Shown one piece after another: positions 1-5,111 of a stretch of 5,111 nt of DNA. A model generated the notes under the pieces. That model saw only the letters and a program-made list of their open reading frames with translations. It was not told the origin of the DNA and searched no databases. Origin of the DNA: an uncultured Spirochaetaceae bacterium (GTDB taxonomy: Bacteria > Spirochaetota > Spirochaetia > Treponematales > Treponemataceae); assembly GCA_902772605.1 (NCBI GenBank), contig CACYBG010000107.1:1-5111 (forward strand). Reading direction: 5' to 3'. The position numbers and the translations under genes are program-made. Each line of letters opens with the position of its first letter. Within the stretch, counting starts at the first letter, position 1.

Positions 1-48
1 AGCTTGCGACCTGTTCCCAAAAAAATCGAAATCCATTAATCTGAAACC
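1..48. other. Leader upstream of ygiQ, no gene assigned
   Basis: These bases precede the first gene. An in-frame TAA at 37-39 closes the ygiQ reading frame upstream, so they do not code for that protein. I see no convincing Shine-Dalgarno sequence before the ATG at 49 and no clear -35/-10 pair. The run of seven A at 19-25 is the only noticeable feature. The stretch may be the tail of an upstream gene or an intergenic region; it is too short to decide. Confidence 0.4.
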
Positions 49-2019
49 ATGTCCAAAGATTTTTTGCCTGTATGCAAGCAGGATTTGATTGAGCGTGGAA
101 TTGATGAGGTTGATTTTGTCTTCGTGAGCGGTGACGCTTATGTGGACCATGCGACTTTTGCACCTGCACTTCTGGGACGACTCCTGGAAAGCCGCGGATA
201 TACCGTTGCGATACTTCCCCAGCCGGACTGGCACAGTGCCGAGAGCTTCAAGGTTTTCGGCCGTCCAAAGCTTGGTTTTCTGGTCAGTGCCGGAGCCATG
301 GATTCGATGGTAAGCAATTACACAGCAAACAACAAGCCCCGTTCGGAAGATGTATATGCCCATGGAGGAGTTGCAGGACACAGACCGGATAGGGCCATAA
401 TTGCATACGTTTCAAAAATCAGGGAGGCGTATAAGGGCGTCAACGTGATGATTGGAGGAATAGAGGCAAGCCTGAGGCGTACATCCCATTACGATTACTG
501 GTCGAACACGGTCAAGCGTTCCATACTTCTGGATTCAAAGGCGGACCTTTTGATGTACGGTATGGGCGAACACTCCATGCTAGAGATTGCGGAAAGGTTG
601 AAAAGCGGAATGCCTGCCCGGGCAATCAGGGACGTAAAGGGAACCTGCTGGTTTACTGGAAAAGCCGATGAACTTCCTCCCCATCAAGAGGCTCTTGGTG
701 ATTATGTCCGTGCGTATGAAGACGGAACTGCAACTCCATTCAGGGAGGCGACCCACGTAAAGTCGAACGCCGGAAACCGAAAGCTCAAGACCATGCCGGT
801 AATCTGCCGTGACGTTCCCCAGAACATTGCGCTAATGCTTCCCCCGTATCAGGATATCAGCAGAAATACACCGCAGAGCAAGGAACTTTTTGCACGTTCG
901 TATCTGGTTCAGGAACAGAACACCGATGCACTGAACGCACACGTACTGATTGAACCTGCCGATTCAAGGTTCGTGATACAGAATCCTGCCGCAGATCCCC
1001 TTACCACCGCTGAATTCGATGAAATCTATTCCCTTCCTTTTACCAGAAAATGGCACCCGATGTATGACGGAAAAGCCGAAAACGGAAAAACCGGGGTTCC
1101 TGCATTGAGCGAGGTGAAATTCAGCCTTACGAGTTGCCGAGGATGTTACGGAGCCTGTTCGTTCTGTGCAATAACTTTTCATCAGGGACGGAGAATTCAG
1201 ACCAGAAGCCACGAAAGCATTCTGGAAGAGGCGAAACTCATTTCACATGACCCGGATTTCAAGGGGTACATCCACGATGTAGGCGGACCTACTGCAAATT
1301 TCAGGCAGGATGCATGCCGGTACCAGAAGGAAAGGGGAGCCTGCAAGAACAGGGACTGCATGGGCGTAAATCCGTGTCCGAACCTTGAAGTTGACCACAG
1401 CGACTATGTTTCCCTGCTCAGGAAAATGAGGCAGATTCCGAACGTAAAAAAGGTTTTCATCCGCTCGGGAATACGCTTCGACTATCTGGTGATGGACAAG
1501 GACAAGACATTTTTCCGTGAACTTTGCGAGAACCACATAAGCGGACAGCTGAAGGTTGCTCCGGAACATGTAAGCGATTCGGTCCTGCGTCTGATGAGGA
1601 AATCGAGCCACAGCGTATACGAGGAATTTTCGAAGGAATATGAAAAAATCAACAGGGAACTCGGGAAGAAACAGTATCTGGTTCCGTATTACATTGCAGG
1701 ACATCCGGGAGCAGGATTGAACGAGGCCATTGAAGTTGCACTTTACCTGAAAAAGACGGGATTCGTTCCTGATCAGGTGCAGGATTTTTATCCGACTCCG
1801 GGAAGCCTTGCGACCTGCATGTATTACACCGGATTGAATCCCATGAGCGAAACTGAAGACGGTCACCTTGAATCCGTATACGTCGCCCGTGGTGGAAGGG
1901 AAAGACGCTTGCAGAGGGCCCTGCTCCAGTTCAATCATCCGGGGAACAGGCCTCTGGTGATTGAAGCGTTGAAGCTAGCAGGCCGAACCGATTTAATCAA
2001 GGTTTTCTATCCAAGGTGA
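49..2019 (+). CDS. ygiQ: YgiQ family radical SAM protein (UPF0313)
   Basis: Complete 656-residue radical SAM protein of the YgiQ/UPF0313 family, cytoplasmic and of unknown reaction. The N-terminal part has family-typical blocks: GDAYVDH (28-34), a GGIEASLRR segment (136-144) followed by a HYDYWS block (147-152). The radical SAM motif CxxxCxxC is C366-C370-C373, preceded by C363, and should hold the [4Fe-4S] cluster that cleaves S-adenosylmethionine. GGPTAN (412-417) is followed by four more cysteines (C423, C432, C437, C443). KVAPEH (502-507) and DQVQDFYPTP (575-584) are further family landmarks. ATG 49 is the first start after an in-frame TAA at 37-39, and its MSKDFLP beginning matches the conserved FLP region of E. 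coli YgiQ as I recall it; no good ribosome binding site precedes it. The protein lacks the long basic C-terminal tail of the E. coli protein (about 740 residues), so it looks like a core version rather than a truncation. It converges on the kinase gene. Family assignment is firm; function is unknown. Confidence 0.93.
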   Translation: MSKDFLPVCKQDLIERGIDEVDFVFVSGDAYVDHATFAPALLGRLLESRGYTVAILPQPDWHSAESFKVFGRPKLGFLVSAGAMDSMVSNYTANNKPRSEDVYAHGGVAGHRPDRAIIAYVSKIREAYKGVNVMIGGIEASLRRTSHYDYWSNTVKRSILLDSKADLLMYGMGEHSMLEIAERLKSGMPARAIRDVKGTCWFTGKADELPPHQEALGDYVRAYEDGTATPFREATHVKSNAGNRKLKTMPVICRDVPQNIALMLPPYQDISRNTPQSKELFARSYLVQEQNTDALNAHVLIEPADSRFVIQNPAADPLTTAEFDEIYSLPFTRKWHPMYDGKAENGKTGVPALSEVKFSLTSCRGCYGACSFCAITFHQGRRIQTRSHESILEEAKLISHDPDFKGYIHDVGGPTANFRQDACRYQKERGACKNRDCMGVNPCPNLEVDHSDYVSLLRKMRQIPNVKKVFIRSGIRFDYLVMDKDKTFFRELCENHISGQLKVAPEHVSDSVLRLMRKSSHSVYEEFSKEYEKINRELGKKQYLVPYYIAGHPGAGLNEAIEVALYLKKTGFVPDQVQDFYPTPGSLATCMYYTGLNPMSETEDGHLESVYVARGGRERRLQRALLQFNHPGNRPLVIEALKLAGRTDLIKVFYPR

Positions 2020-2045
2020 GCCTTAGTGAAGTGCTGATTCGGAAA

Positions 2046-2063
2046 CCGCTGATTAGTCGGCGG
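2046..2063 (+). terminator. Small hairpin between convergent genes, possible weak terminator
   Basis: CCGCTGA (2046-2052) can pair with TCGGCGG (2057-2063) around a four-base loop TTAG. This gives seven pairs in plus-strand RNA, one of them a U-G wobble; in minus-strand RNA the same position is a mismatch. It starts 26 bases after the ygiQ stop and its loop and right arm cover the last codons of the convergent kinase gene. The bases that follow on the plus strand (ATTTCAG) are only weakly T-rich, so termination efficiency is doubtful. It is the only candidate terminator in this 33-base gap. Confidence 0.3.
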
Positions 2064-2658
2064 ATTTCAGGGCTTCCAGTATAAGCGTTACGGTTCCTTC
2101 CATTCCGATTTTTCCCGTGTCGATTGAAAGGGCGTAGTCCCTGTAGTCTCCGAGCGTCTTGTTGGTGTAGTGCCTGTAATAGTTTCTCCTGAGAGCTTCA
2201 CGCTTTTCGATGAATTTCTTGATTTCGGTCTTTCCGTTTTCCTTCAGTTCGGATATCCTCTTGATTTTGTGTTCCATATCGGCATGGAGGAATACGTCGA
2301 AGGTCTTTATTCCGTTTTCCCTCAGTATGAAATTCGAAAGCCGTCCGACGATTATGCATGGGGAACCTGAAAGTTTCAGGACTTCCTTTTTCTGGGCTTC
2401 GAAAATTCCGTCGTGGGAACTGTTGTAGCTTACGTTCGTCTTCATGATGTAATCGAGGATTTTATCGAACTGACTCAATTCTTCCCCTTCCGATTCAATC
2501 GTACCGATTTCATAACCGCTGTCCCTGGCTGTCTCGGTTACAAAATCCTGGTCATACCACGGTATCCCGAGTTTTTCTGAAAGTCCCTTGGCGACACTTC
2601 TTCCTCCGGCTCCGTATTCCCGCGAAATCGTTATTATCGGTAGATTTTCTGCTGTCAT
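2053..2658 (-). CDS. Cytidylate kinase-like family protein
   Basis: Complete 201-residue P-loop protein resembling the cytidylate-kinase-like family (Cytidylate_kin2), distinct from canonical CMP kinase Cmk. The N-terminus has a beta strand (PIITIS, 7-12) leading into SREYGAGGRS (12-21), the family's variant phosphate-binding loop, then an AKGLSEKLGIPWYD helix and strand (23-36). IIVGRLSNFIL (102-112) matches the second conserved block, and the C-terminal region has a basic RREALRRNYYRHYT-like stretch (about 152-165) followed by DYALSID (174-180) and GKIGMEGT (182-189), all typical of the family. The usual Walker A lysine is absent, with G19-R20 in its place, as in other members. It probably phosphorylates a nucleotide or related small molecule in the cytoplasm, but the substrate is not established for this family, so I would not name it cmk. 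The start is supported by an AAGGAG site six bases upstream. It is divergent from the TAXI-TRAP operon and convergent with ygiQ, and so probably monocistronic. Confidence 0.86.
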   Translation of the reverse strand: MTAENLPIITISREYGAGGRSVAKGLSEKLGIPWYDQDFVTETARDSGYEIGTIESEGEELSQFDKILDYIMKTNVSYNSSHDGIFEAQKKEVLKLSGSPCIIVGRLSNFILRENGIKTFDVFLHADMEHKIKRISELKENGKTEIKKFIEKREALRRNYYRHYTNKTLGDYRDYALSIDTGKIGMEGTVTLILEALKSAD

Positions 2659-2664
2659 ATCGGT

Positions 2665-2670
2665 CTCCTT
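2665..2670 (-). promoter_or_regulatory. Ribosome binding site of the kinase-like gene
   Basis: On the minus strand this reads AAGGAG, six bases before the ATG at 2658. It is the strongest Shine-Dalgarno sequence in the window and fixes the start of the kinase-like gene. Confidence 0.75.
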
Positions 2671-2688
2671 TTTGCTGTGGATTTATTT

Positions 2689-2718
2689 AGGAAACCTCTT
2701 TGTTTTTAGAGATTGCCT
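2689..2718. promoter_or_regulatory. Imperfect inverted repeat in the divergent promoter region, possible operator
   Basis: The left arm AGGAAACCTCT (2689-2699) and the right arm AGAGATTGCCT (2708-2718) are inverted copies matching at 9 of 11 positions around an 8-base spacer (2700-2707). The dyad lies 30 bases upstream of the kinase-like start and 45 bases upstream of the TAXI start, and its right arm overlaps a possible -35 element (2713-2718). That is where an operator controlling either or both divergent genes would sit. Alternatively the RNA could fold into a hairpin: on the plus strand it is followed directly by a long T-rich tract (2721-2738), like an intrinsic terminator or attenuator, though with two mismatches in the stem. 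No known regulator site is recognised. Confidence 0.35.
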
Positions 2719-2757
2719 GATTTTTTTCTTTTTATTTTATCATATTTCCTGTAAAAT
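2713..2757 (+). promoter_or_regulatory. Candidate promoter(s) of the TAXI-TRAP operon
   Basis: Two overlapping readings are possible. One uses TTGCCT (2713-2718) as -35 and TATCAT (2738-2743) as -10, five of six matches in the -10 but a long 19-base spacer. The other uses TAAAAT (2752-2757) as -10 with only a poor T-rich -35; transcription would then begin at about 2764, on or next to the start codon. Both give a very short or absent leader. The region is strongly T-rich (2721-2738), so chance matches are likely. Confidence 0.35.
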
Positions 2758-2763
2758 AGAAGA

Positions 2764-3726
2764 ATGAATAAACGAAGATTTCAATATTTTGTATTCTCTG
2801 CCTTCTGTTTCCTGATTTTTGCTGGATGCAACCGTAACGGCAGACTGATGTTTGGAACCGGTGGAACAGCCGGCGTCTATTATTCCTACGGTGGCGTAGT
2901 CGCACAGTACATCACGCGCAATGCCGACATAAAGGTTACAGCCGTTTCTACCGGAGGCTCAAAAGTCAACATACAGTCCATTCAGGACGGTGATTTTCAG
3001 CTCGGTTTTACTCAGTCCGACGTAATGGCTTATGCGTGGAACGGCGAAAAATCGTTCAAGAAGGATGGTCCGACCCACGATTTCAGGGTGCTCGGAGGAC
3101 TTTATGCCGAAGTCGTTCAGATTGTCACGATGGACCCGAACATAAAGAGCGTGTATGACCTTAAGGGAAAATCGGTTTCAATCGGTGAGGCGGGCTCCGG
3201 TGTTTATTTCAATGCACTTGACGTACTTGATGCCGCAGGAATTTCGCTAGACGACATCAATCCCCAGTACCAGAGTTTTGAAGGAAGCAAGGAAGCACTG
3301 AAAGACGGTCACATTCAGGCTGCATTCATCGTTGCAGGAGCTCCGACAGGTGCAATATCGGAACTGGCTGTAACGAACGGTGCTTATCTTGTGAATGTCG
3401 ATGGAGAACTTAGGGACAAAATTCTTCGTTCATGCCCGTATTATGCTCCGATGAAAATTCCCGGTGGAACGTACAGCGGATTGGATGATGACGTTGAGAC
3501 CATAACGGTTAAGGCGACTGTAATAGTTTCGTCTTCACTTTCAGATGATGCCGTCTATGCAATGACTTCCGCAATTTTTGACCATGCCGAAGAAATCGCC
3601 GTTGAAAATGCAAAGGGCAAGGAGCTTTCGGTTGAAAATGCAACAGCCGGTATGGCAGCTCCTTTTCATCCGGGTGCCGCAAGATATTATGCCGAGCATG
3701 GAATCACCGTAAACATTGAGGAATAG
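2764..3726 (+). CDS. TAXI family TRAP transporter solute-binding lipoprotein
   Basis: Complete 320-residue extracytoplasmic binding protein of the TAXI subfamily of TRAP transporters. The N-terminus is a lipoprotein signal peptide: basic start (NKRR, 2-5), hydrophobic core (about 6-19) and lipobox FAGC with C22 as the predicted lipidated cysteine. Phe at -3 is unusual for the general lipobox but tolerated in spirochaetes. The mature protein begins with the family signature GTGGTAGVYYSYGG (31-44), then the VSTGGSKVNIQSIQDGDFQLGFTQSD block (61-86), which lines the ligand site in TAXI proteins, and continues with SIGEAGSG (139-146) and AFIVAGAPTGAISELA (187-202). The start at 2764 is the first after an in-frame TAA at 2752-2754 and is needed for the signal peptide; only a weak purine run precedes it, with no proper Shine-Dalgarno spacing. 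It captures substrate outside the cytoplasmic membrane and delivers it to the permease encoded 3 bases downstream. Characterised TAXI systems handle glutamate, 2-oxoglutarate and similar anions; the ligand here cannot be told. Confidence 0.93.
   Translation: MNKRRFQYFVFSAFCFLIFAGCNRNGRLMFGTGGTAGVYYSYGGVVAQYITRNADIKVTAVSTGGSKVNIQSIQDGDFQLGFTQSDVMAYAWNGEKSFKKDGPTHDFRVLGGLYAEVVQIVTMDPNIKSVYDLKGKSVSIGEAGSGVYFNALDVLDAAGISLDDINPQYQSFEGSKEALKDGHIQAAFIVAGAPTGAISELAVTNGAYLVNVDGELRDKILRSCPYYAPMKIPGGTYSGLDDDVETITVKATVIVSSSLSDDAVYAMTSAIFDHAEEIAVENAKGKELSVENATAGMAAPFHPGAARYYAEHGITVNIEE
3601..3643 (+). repeat. 13-base direct repeat inside the TAXI gene
   Basis: GTTGAAAATGCAA occurs at 3601-3613 and again, identically, at 3631-3643. 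The copies are 30 bases apart and therefore in frame, encoding VENA twice (residues 280-283 and 290-293) near the C-terminus. It may be a small internal duplication or a coincidence of similar helix sequence; no other copies were noticed. Confidence 0.5.
3718..3722 (+). promoter_or_regulatory. Ribosome binding site of the TRAP permease gene
   Basis: GAGGA lies seven bases before the ATG at 3730 and inside the last two codons (Glu-Glu) of the TAXI gene. The overlap of this site with the upstream coding end suggests translational coupling, and it supports ATG 3730 as the permease start. Confidence 0.7.
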
Positions 3727-3729
3727 GAT

Positions 3730-5111
3730 ATGAGTGAAAAAACGAATGCTGTGAATGAAGAGACAAAGACCGACATCGATGCGGTCATGAAAAAATACGA
3801 CAGGGAATCAAACCGACGGATTTGGGAAGGGGTTCCTAAAATCATCATACGCGGACTGGTCATTGCCTTTTCGCTCTGGTGCATCTACATGACCCTTTTT
3901 GCAAAATTCCTTGAGGAAATCAGGCTGACGTCCTTCATGGGAATCATCGTCCTGATGGGATATCTGATTTATCCTGCGAACAAGAAATCGGTGCGTAAAA
4001 ACTACATCCCGTGGTATGACATAATCATAATGGTGCTGGGAACATCGTCTTTCCTCTATTTTACCTTCAACGCCCAGTCCATCATTCAGCAGGGAACCAG
4101 ATTTCAGGTCTATCAGATTGTAATCGGGGTGATTGGAATACTTTCTCTCCTTGAATTGACCAGACGCTGCGTCGGAATACCGATTCTTTGCGTTGCAACG
4201 GTTTTCATAATCTATGCGCTTACGGTCGGACTTACGAATCCGAATTTCTTTGGAAGAATCAGGTATTTCATAAGGAACCTTTTCTATACTAAGGAAGGCG
4301 TTTTTTCGACTCCGGTGAACGTCTGTTCAAAATACATAGTCGTGTTCATAATTTTCGGTGCTTTCCTTGAACGGACCGGCATTTCGAATTTCTTCATCAA
4401 CCTTGCAAACTGCGTGGCAGGAAAATATTCGGGAGGTCCTGCAAAGGTCGCCGTAATTTCATCTGCACTCTGCGGAATGGTTTCGGGTTCATCGGTTGGA
4501 AACACCGTTACGACCGGTTCAGTCACGATTCCGATGATGAAAAAGACCGGATATAAAAGCGAATTTTCCGGAGCCGTCGAAGCCGCTGCATCAACCGGAG
4601 GACAGATAATGCCTCCAATCATGGGTGCAGCCGCATTCCTCATGGCAGATTTTGTGGGCGTTCCCTATTCGAACATCCTTGTCAGGGCGATTCTTCCGGC
4701 TGTCCTTTACTTTGCGGGCATTTTCATTGCCGTACATCTTGAGGCGAAAAAACTCGGACTCAGCGGAATCAGGAAGGAAGAACTCCCGGTTTTCAAGAAG
4801 CTGATTAAAAAGTCCTACCTGCTTCTGCCACTTGTCATGCTCGTCGTGTGGGTCGGTGGAAATTTCATGACTCTGCAGAGAGCCGCAAGCATTTCAATCC
4901 TTCTGGTGATTGCAGTCGGTCTTTTCAACAGGGATGACAGGATTACGTTCAAGAAGTGTCTGGATGCACTTGAGACCGGTGGAAAAAGCTGCATAACTGT
5001 TGCCGCTGCATGTGGAGTCGCAGGAATAATCGCCGGTTCCATAACCATGACCGGACTTGCGAACGAACTCATAAACGGAATCGTAACGCTTGCAAACAAT
5101 CACCTCATAAT
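3730..5111 (+). CDS. TRAP transporter fused permease (DctQ-DctM), TAXI type, 3' end cut off
   Basis: The first 460 residues are present and open through the window end; fused TAXI permeases are usually some 600-700 residues or more, so the last third is probably missing. The protein is an integral cytoplasmic-membrane importer driven by an ion gradient. Residues 1-37 are a charged cytoplasmic N-terminus. The small-subunit (DctQ-like) part has hydrophobic segments near 38-57, 65-82, 98-114 and 128-143, with another at 148-168. The large-subunit (DctM-like) part follows: a GVFSTPVNVCSKYI stretch (190-203), FGAFLERTG (209-217), GGPAKVAVISSALCGMVSGS (235-254) running into SVGNTVTTGSVTIP (255-268), and EAAASTGGQIMPPIMGAAAF (284-303). 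These are hallmarks of the fused TRAP family, and the GSS-N and STGGQ regions correspond to its sodium/substrate-binding loops. Further segments lie at 318-337, 363-377, 385-399 and 421-445. It is 3 bases downstream of the TAXI gene with its own GAGGA site, so they form one operon. Nothing in the visible part suggests a defect. Confidence 0.95.
   Translation, partial: MSEKTNAVNEETKTDIDAVMKKYDRESNRRIWEGVPKIIIRGLVIAFSLWCIYMTLFAKFLEEIRLTSFMGIIVLMGYLIYPANKKSVRKNYIPWYDIIIMVLGTSSFLYFTFNAQSIIQQGTRFQVYQIVIGVIGILSLLELTRRCVGIPILCVATVFIIYALTVGLTNPNFFGRIRYFIRNLFYTKEGVFSTPVNVCSKYIVVFIIFGAFLERTGISNFFINLANCVAGKYSGGPAKVAVISSALCGMVSGSSVGNTVTTGSVTIPMMKKTGYKSEFSGAVEAAASTGGQIMPPIMGAAAFLMADFVGVPYSNILVRAILPAVLYFAGIFIAVHLEAKKLGLSGIRKEELPVFKKLIKKSYLLLPLVMLVVWVGGNFMTLQRAASISILLVIAVGLFNRDDRITFKKCLDALETGGKSCITVAAACGVAGIIAGSITMTGLANELINGIVTLANNHLI

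Noticed and set aside
3..13. CTTGCGACCTG occurs at 3-13 and again at 1807-1817
   Set aside because: An 11-base match between a leader and a conserved coding stretch, with no extension either side; consistent with chance.
964..1212. An 82-codon minus-strand open frame over the radical SAM motif region
   Set aside because: Shadow of the conserved plus-strand gene; no recognisable protein features.
1243..1938. A 231-codon minus-strand open frame inside ygiQ
   Set aside because: It lies wholly antisense to a conserved radical SAM gene, its translation resembles no family I recognise, and codon bias of the sense gene explains such open antisense frames.
2170..2428. Two plus-strand open frames of 66 and 72 codons inside the kinase-like gene
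   Set aside because: They are antisense to a conserved gene with a good ribosome binding site, overlap each other, and have no recognisable domain.
2671..2763. Search for a minus-strand promoter of the kinase-like gene
   Set aside because: TATGAT and TAAAAT -10-like strings exist on the minus strand but none has an acceptable -35 at 16-18 bases; the AT-richness makes such matches uninformative.
4284..4643. Minus-strand open frame of 119 codons inside the permease
   Set aside because: Antisense to highly conserved TRAP permease motifs; its hydrophobic, Ala/Pro-rich translation is what the opposite strand of this gene would give.
4815..5103. Two minus-strand open frames of 94 and 69 codons inside the permease
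   Set aside because: Overlap each other in different frames and lie opposite the continuing permease reading frame.
1..5111. tRNA, rRNA, CRISPR array, insertion sequence, defence or prophage module
   Set aside because: Nearly all sequence is taken by four conserved genes; no cloverleaf-like segments, regularly spaced repeats, transposase or integrase motifs, or terminal inverted repeats were seen.

Overview
The window reads as an ordinary bacterial chromosomal segment of moderate GC, densely coded, with four protein genes. No RNA genes, mobile elements, CRISPR arrays or phage genes are visible. The host is probably a diderm anaerobe. A spirochaete of the Treponema type fits best: the solute-binding protein is a lipoprotein with a relaxed lipobox (Phe at -3), and TAXI-TRAP, YgiQ and cytidylate-kinase-like genes of this kind occur in that group. 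This assignment is an inference from protein character; a Clostridia-type Firmicute is not excluded.

Layout: (1) 49-2019, plus strand, a complete YgiQ-family radical SAM protein, with only 48 bases of uninformative leader before it. (2) 2020-2052, a short convergent gap with a small hairpin that extends over the stop codon of the next gene. (3) 2053-2658, minus strand, a complete cytidylate-kinase-like P-loop protein with a good ribosome binding site. (4) 2659-2763, a divergent AT-rich intergenic region with an imperfect inverted repeat, a long T-rich tract and candidate promoter elements. (5) 2764-3726, plus strand, a TAXI-type TRAP solute-binding lipoprotein. (6) 3730 to beyond the window end, plus strand, a fused (DctQ+DctM) TRAP permease, cut at residue 460.

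The last two genes form one functional unit. They are 3 bases apart, and the permease ribosome binding site lies inside the last codons of the binding protein, so they are almost certainly co-transcribed. Together they make a TAXI-TRAP importer: a membrane-anchored binding protein hands a substrate, probably an organic anion, to an ion-gradient-driven permease. The substrate cannot be read from the sequence. The kinase-like gene and ygiQ show no evident functional link to the transporter; the kinase shares only the divergent control region.

I found no convincing undescribed system. The points most worth checking are the inverted repeat and T-tract in the divergent promoter region, the poor translation-initiation signal of the lipoprotein gene (possibly leaderless), the lipid anchoring of a TAXI protein, and a second cysteine cluster in the YgiQ protein.
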